Below, piece by piece: positions 61,510-64,000 of a stretch of 64,000 bases of DNA (position 1 is its first letter; every line of letters begins with the position of its first letter). This DNA is from Acidicapsa dinghuensis (lineage in GTDB: Bacteria; Acidobacteriota; Terriglobia; Terriglobales; Acidobacteriaceae). The notes under the pieces were generated by a model. The model worked only from the letters and a program-made list of their open reading frames with translations. It had not been told where the DNA came from and did not search any database. A program made the translations under genes and the position numbers. The DNA is taken from contig NZ_JAGSYH010000004.1 of the NCBI RefSeq assembly GCF_025685685.1, positions 496,001-560,000 on the forward strand, read 5' to 3'.

Positions 61510-62337
61510 TTAAGCGCGGCGTAAGTTTCGTTTTTCCCAAATCTTGGCGTCGATGAGAAAGCGAAACCAGAAAGTCTGAAGCACCCAGAAGATAAAGCCT
61601 TCCGTACCGTCAAGGAAGCCCAGCTTGAAGATGAAGCGATATGCGAAGAGAGCAAATGGGCGAACAAAGAGCGGCAGCTTGTTGTATTTTTCTCGCAACG
61701 CTCGTTTGCGCTGTGCTGGATTGCCCTTTGCGTCGGCAACCAGACGACCGGCTTCCTGCCTTGCATCCAGCTCCGCTACTTCGCCGTCAGCCCAACGATT
61801 GTGCCGGGCTGTCCATTCGGAAAGGCTCATGGCTATGTCGTCAACCATGACCCCGCGCAATTGGCCTGTTGAGCCGGACAGCAACATGAAGTGCTGATCA
61901 TACTTGCGATCTTCGCATCGGCCGACTCCTGTCCGGAACAAACGAAGATGCCAAGTGGGGCTTATGCCGCCGTGACGCAGGACTCGGCCGAGGAACTTTA
62001 CATACCGCGGTACAAAATATCCGGCGTGTTCGGGATTGTCGGGGAGTTCGCGTATGGCCGCTATTAATTCCGCGTCCATTACTTCATCAGCATCGAGGTG
62101 AAGCTGAAACGAATTGGTGATCGACAGATTATCAATTGCCCAGTTGCGTTGCGCTCCGTAGTTCTCGAAGGCATGTTGTACCACTCTTGCGCCGCAGGAC
62201 TCGGCGAGCGCGACTGTGCCGTCGGAACTGAAAGAGTCGACAACGAATACTTCGTCGGAGACCTCTCGAGCTTTGGCCAGCGTGGCGCCCAGCGTTTCTT
62301 CAGAATTAAATGAAAGTACGATGACAGATGGACGCAT
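61510..62337 (-). CDS. Family 2 glycosyltransferase (WaaE/KdtX-like)
   Basis: 275 residues. The GT-A fold shows RPSVIVLSFNSEETLGATLA, VVDSFSSDGT (nucleotide-binding DxxSxDG), LHLDADEVMD (DxD) and GISPTWHLRLFRTG. The C-terminal region is helical and amphipathic (LFVRPFALFAYRFIFKLGFLDG), as in membrane-associated LPS core beta-glucosyl or heptosyl transferases. It probably adds a sugar to a surface glycolipid. Confidence 0.92.
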   Translation of the reverse strand: MRPSVIVLSFNSEETLGATLAKAREVSDEVFVVDSFSSDGTVALAESCGARVVQHAFENYGAQRNWAIDNLSITNSFQLHLDADEVMDAELIAAIRELPDNPEHAGYFVPRYVKFLGRVLRHGGISPTWHLRLFRTGVGRCEDRKYDQHFMLLSGSTGQLRGVMVDDIAMSLSEWTARHNRWADGEVAELDARQEAGRLVADAKGNPAQRKRALREKYNKLPLFVRPFALFAYRFIFKLGFLDGTEGFIFWVLQTFWFRFLIDAKIWEKRNLRRA

Positions 62338-62422
62338 ATAACTTCGATGGTATTCGATACGGCAGATTTATCCGGCGCAGAGAGTGGCCAGACCATGCTG
62401 AGATGAGAACGCAGGTAATGTT

Positions 62423-63565
62423 CTACTTCGTCATGAAATAGCGCTTTAACTTCAGGATGCGTGATTCGAATCCGTACCACAGGATAGTTGCCGCAACCGT
62501 TGCGACTACGATGCGGAGGCCAAGGATGATGAGGTTTCCGGTGATGCCCATGTGGTCAAGCCGCGCATCGAATGAGCCGAAGTATACGAAGACCAAAATG
62601 TGTGTCATGTACATGCCGTAGCTGATCTGGCCGTAATATGCGAGTGGGCCGCGACGAAATACAAGGGCCAGAGGATTGCGCGCTCCTGTACCGCCGATGG
62701 CAAGAAGCACGACGCCGGTAAACGCCAATGCCAGAGCTGAATCGAGGAAAGATGTTCCTCCGGCATACGTCGCGGCGAGCGCAATACCTGCAACGCTGGC
62801 GATGACGCCGATCCAGAGCCATGTACGACGAGTGAAACGCAGGCTGTAGATGCCGAGCGCAAGCAGGCTGCCCATGGCGATGCCGTCAAGATGAATCAGT
62901 GTGTGCGTCGGATTGAGCCAGTGCGCGTGACTGAACCGTATGAGAGGAGAGATAACGACGAGAGAAAGCAAAAGGATGGGCAGGAGCCAACGTCCTATGC
63001 GGCCTTTACTGATGCGGACAATTGGAGCCCAGAGGAAGTAATACTGCTCTTCTATCGCCAGCGACCATGTAGGACCCAGAGTGCCGGGAAGCGGTGTGTG
63101 GCGCAAATTTTGCAGGAAGAGCGCGTAGGCGACGAGTGTCTTCCAGTGGGTTTGGTTGGCGAGCTTGTCGCCGAGGAACCAGTCCGGGATGGAGTAGCAG
63201 AGGATCAGCAACAGAATGTAAACAGGCCAGATACGCAGAGCGCGACGGGCGTAGAAGTTGCGAAAGTAATGCGGTTTGTCGCGGGCCTCGATCAGGATTG
63301 AGGTGATGAGGAAGCCGGATAGAACAAAAAAGAGATTGACGCCGGCCCATCCCCAGAGAGAGGCGTAATAGAACGGCGTACCTGTGAGCAGCGGATGGTT
63401 GTGGTAAATGACCACACCCAACACGGCGATACCTCGCAGGCCCTGCAGTTCTGGAATGTAGGATGGCAGCCACGCGGGACGCTGCACCTGAGGCGATGTA
63501 GTGGTCTCGGGCGCAGCGCCTAGTTCCGGATTGTGAAGCGGACGTTGAACGGCGATCTGGGACAT
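62423..63565 (-). CDS. Acyltransferase-3 family membrane O-acyltransferase
   Basis: 380 residues with about ten membrane helices. LQGLRGIAVLGVVIYHNHPLL carries the R...H catalytic pair of the OafA/YrhL family, and GWAGVNLFFVLSGFLITSILIEARD is the second hallmark. Members acetylate or succinylate surface polysaccharides or lipids. It neighbours a glycosyltransferase on the same strand, suggesting a shared role in envelope sugar modification. Confidence 0.93.
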   Translation of the reverse strand: MSQIAVQRPLHNPELGAAPETTTSPQVQRPAWLPSYIPELQGLRGIAVLGVVIYHNHPLLTGTPFYYASLWGWAGVNLFFVLSGFLITSILIEARDKPHYFRNFYARRALRIWPVYILLLILCYSIPDWFLGDKLANQTHWKTLVAYALFLQNLRHTPLPGTLGPTWSLAIEEQYYFLWAPIVRISKGRIGRWLLPILLLSLVVISPLIRFSHAHWLNPTHTLIHLDGIAMGSLLALGIYSLRFTRRTWLWIGVIASVAGIALAATYAGGTSFLDSALALAFTGVVLLAIGGTGARNPLALVFRRGPLAYYGQISYGMYMTHILVFVYFGSFDARLDHMGITGNLIILGLRIVVATVAATILWYGFESRILKLKRYFMTK

Positions 63566-63583
63566 GCTGTGGGAAAACGGGCG

Positions 63584-64000
63584 CTACCCCGCAGCAAGCT
63601 CCTTAGCCCGCTGCGTGGCGCGCATAACTGCTTTGATGAGAGTAACGCGCAATCCGCCTTCTTCGAGCTCAAGAATACCGTCGATTGTGCAACCGGCGGG
63701 GGTGGTTACGGCGTCCTTGAGAAGGGCGGGGTGGTAACCGGTATCGAGGACCATCTTGGCTGCGCCGAGAGTGGTTTGAGCCGCCAGCAGGGTGGCTGTG
63801 TCGCGCGGGAGACCGACTTTCACGCCAGCTTCTGCTAATGATTCGAGAATGATGTAGATAAAAGCCGGGCCGGAGGCGGAAAGGCCGGTGACCGCGTCCA
63901 TGTGCTTCTCGTCGACGGTAACGGTGCGGCCGACTGTCTCGAAGATACGGCGGGCGAGTTCCATCTGCTCGTCTGTAACGTAACGGCCACGGCAGAGGCC
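63584..64000 (-). CDS. proC: Pyrroline-5-carboxylate reductase, C-terminal part (cut by window end)
   Basis: The visible 138 residues begin GLCRGRYVTDEQMELARRIF and continue to the window edge in frame, so only the C-terminal part is present. MDAVTGLSASGPAFIYIILESLAEAGVKVGLPRDTATLLAAQTTLGAAKM is the ProC signature of the dimerisation/active-site domain. HPALLKDAVTTPAGCTIDGILELE is the conserved end. It reduces pyrroline-5-carboxylate to proline with NAD(P)H. The N-terminal Rossmann domain lies beyond 64000. Confidence 0.95.
   Translation of the reverse strand, partial: GLCRGRYVTDEQMELARRIFETVGRTVTVDEKHMDAVTGLSASGPAFIYIILESLAEAGVKVGLPRDTATLLAAQTTLGAAKMVLDTGYHPALLKDAVTTPAGCTIDGILELEEGGLRVTLIKAVMRATQRAKELAAG

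Overview
The window looks like a chromosomal segment from an acidobacterium of the Terriglobia type (relatives of Granulicella, Terriglobus or Edaphobacter). The best evidence is a large orphan MacB/FtsX-type permease with an N-terminal prefix domain, paired with a PadR regulator. This is the ADOP family (Acidobacterial duplicated orphan permease). Many secreted enzymes, carbohydrate genes and a fairly GC-rich sequence fit this. No tRNA, rRNA, CRISPR array, prophage or complete insertion sequence was seen.

Layout. At 0-16.5 kb: an anti-sigma/ECF sigma/cytochrome c/phosphoesterase operon on the minus strand, rimO, a pentapeptide-repeat protein, a two-subunit periplasmic molybdenum hydroxylase, a GH99/WbsX-like protein, a tandem universal stress protein, a secreted S10 carboxypeptidase, an AI-2E-type permease and a secreted six-hairpin glycosidase. 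At 16.5-16.9 kb: a decayed RibD/DHFR-like pseudogene, where base composition switches. To the left the + strand is C-rich whatever the gene orientation; to the right it is G-rich. That polarity is expected at a replication origin, and two parS-like palindromes lie about 1.5 kb to the right. At 17-29 kb: alkB, a YbdK-type ligase, GH35 beta-galactosidase, hydrolases, an HxlR regulator with a DUF1772 protein, an M29-type peptidase and an aldo/keto reductase. At 28-33 kb: a membrane-protein pair, a secreted protein made of four identical 13-residue repeats, a divergent ATP-grasp-like protein, PilZ, a degenerate response regulator and MarR. At 33-40 kb: YceI, an MFS carrier, PadR and the ADOP permease.

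At 40-47 kb: a flavin reductase, phoU, and a likely biosynthetic run made of a class-III aminotransferase, type III polyketide synthase, FAD oxidoreductase and YceI protein. At 46-50 kb: xylulokinase, then a myxobacterial-type retron reverse transcriptase with a candidate msr-msd RNA immediately upstream, then a CheX-like protein. At 50-56.6 kb: a Tat-exported HisC-like aminotransferase, a sodium:solute symporter with a small membrane partner, a fucose/arabinose isomerase-like enzyme and a degenerate M24 protein. xylB, the symporter and the M24 gene share a candidate operator. At 56.6-64 kb: heme A synthase, the xfp-ackA phosphoketolase pair, a glycosyltransferase, an acyltransferase and the C-terminal part of proC.

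Several genes (rimO, the pentapeptide gene, alkB, the aldo/keto reductase, the MFS gene, the flavin reductase) have a -10-like TANNNT hexamer 6-7 bases before the start codon and no Shine-Dalgarno sequence, which suggests leaderless mRNAs. All family assignments come from reading motifs by eye; no database search was run.
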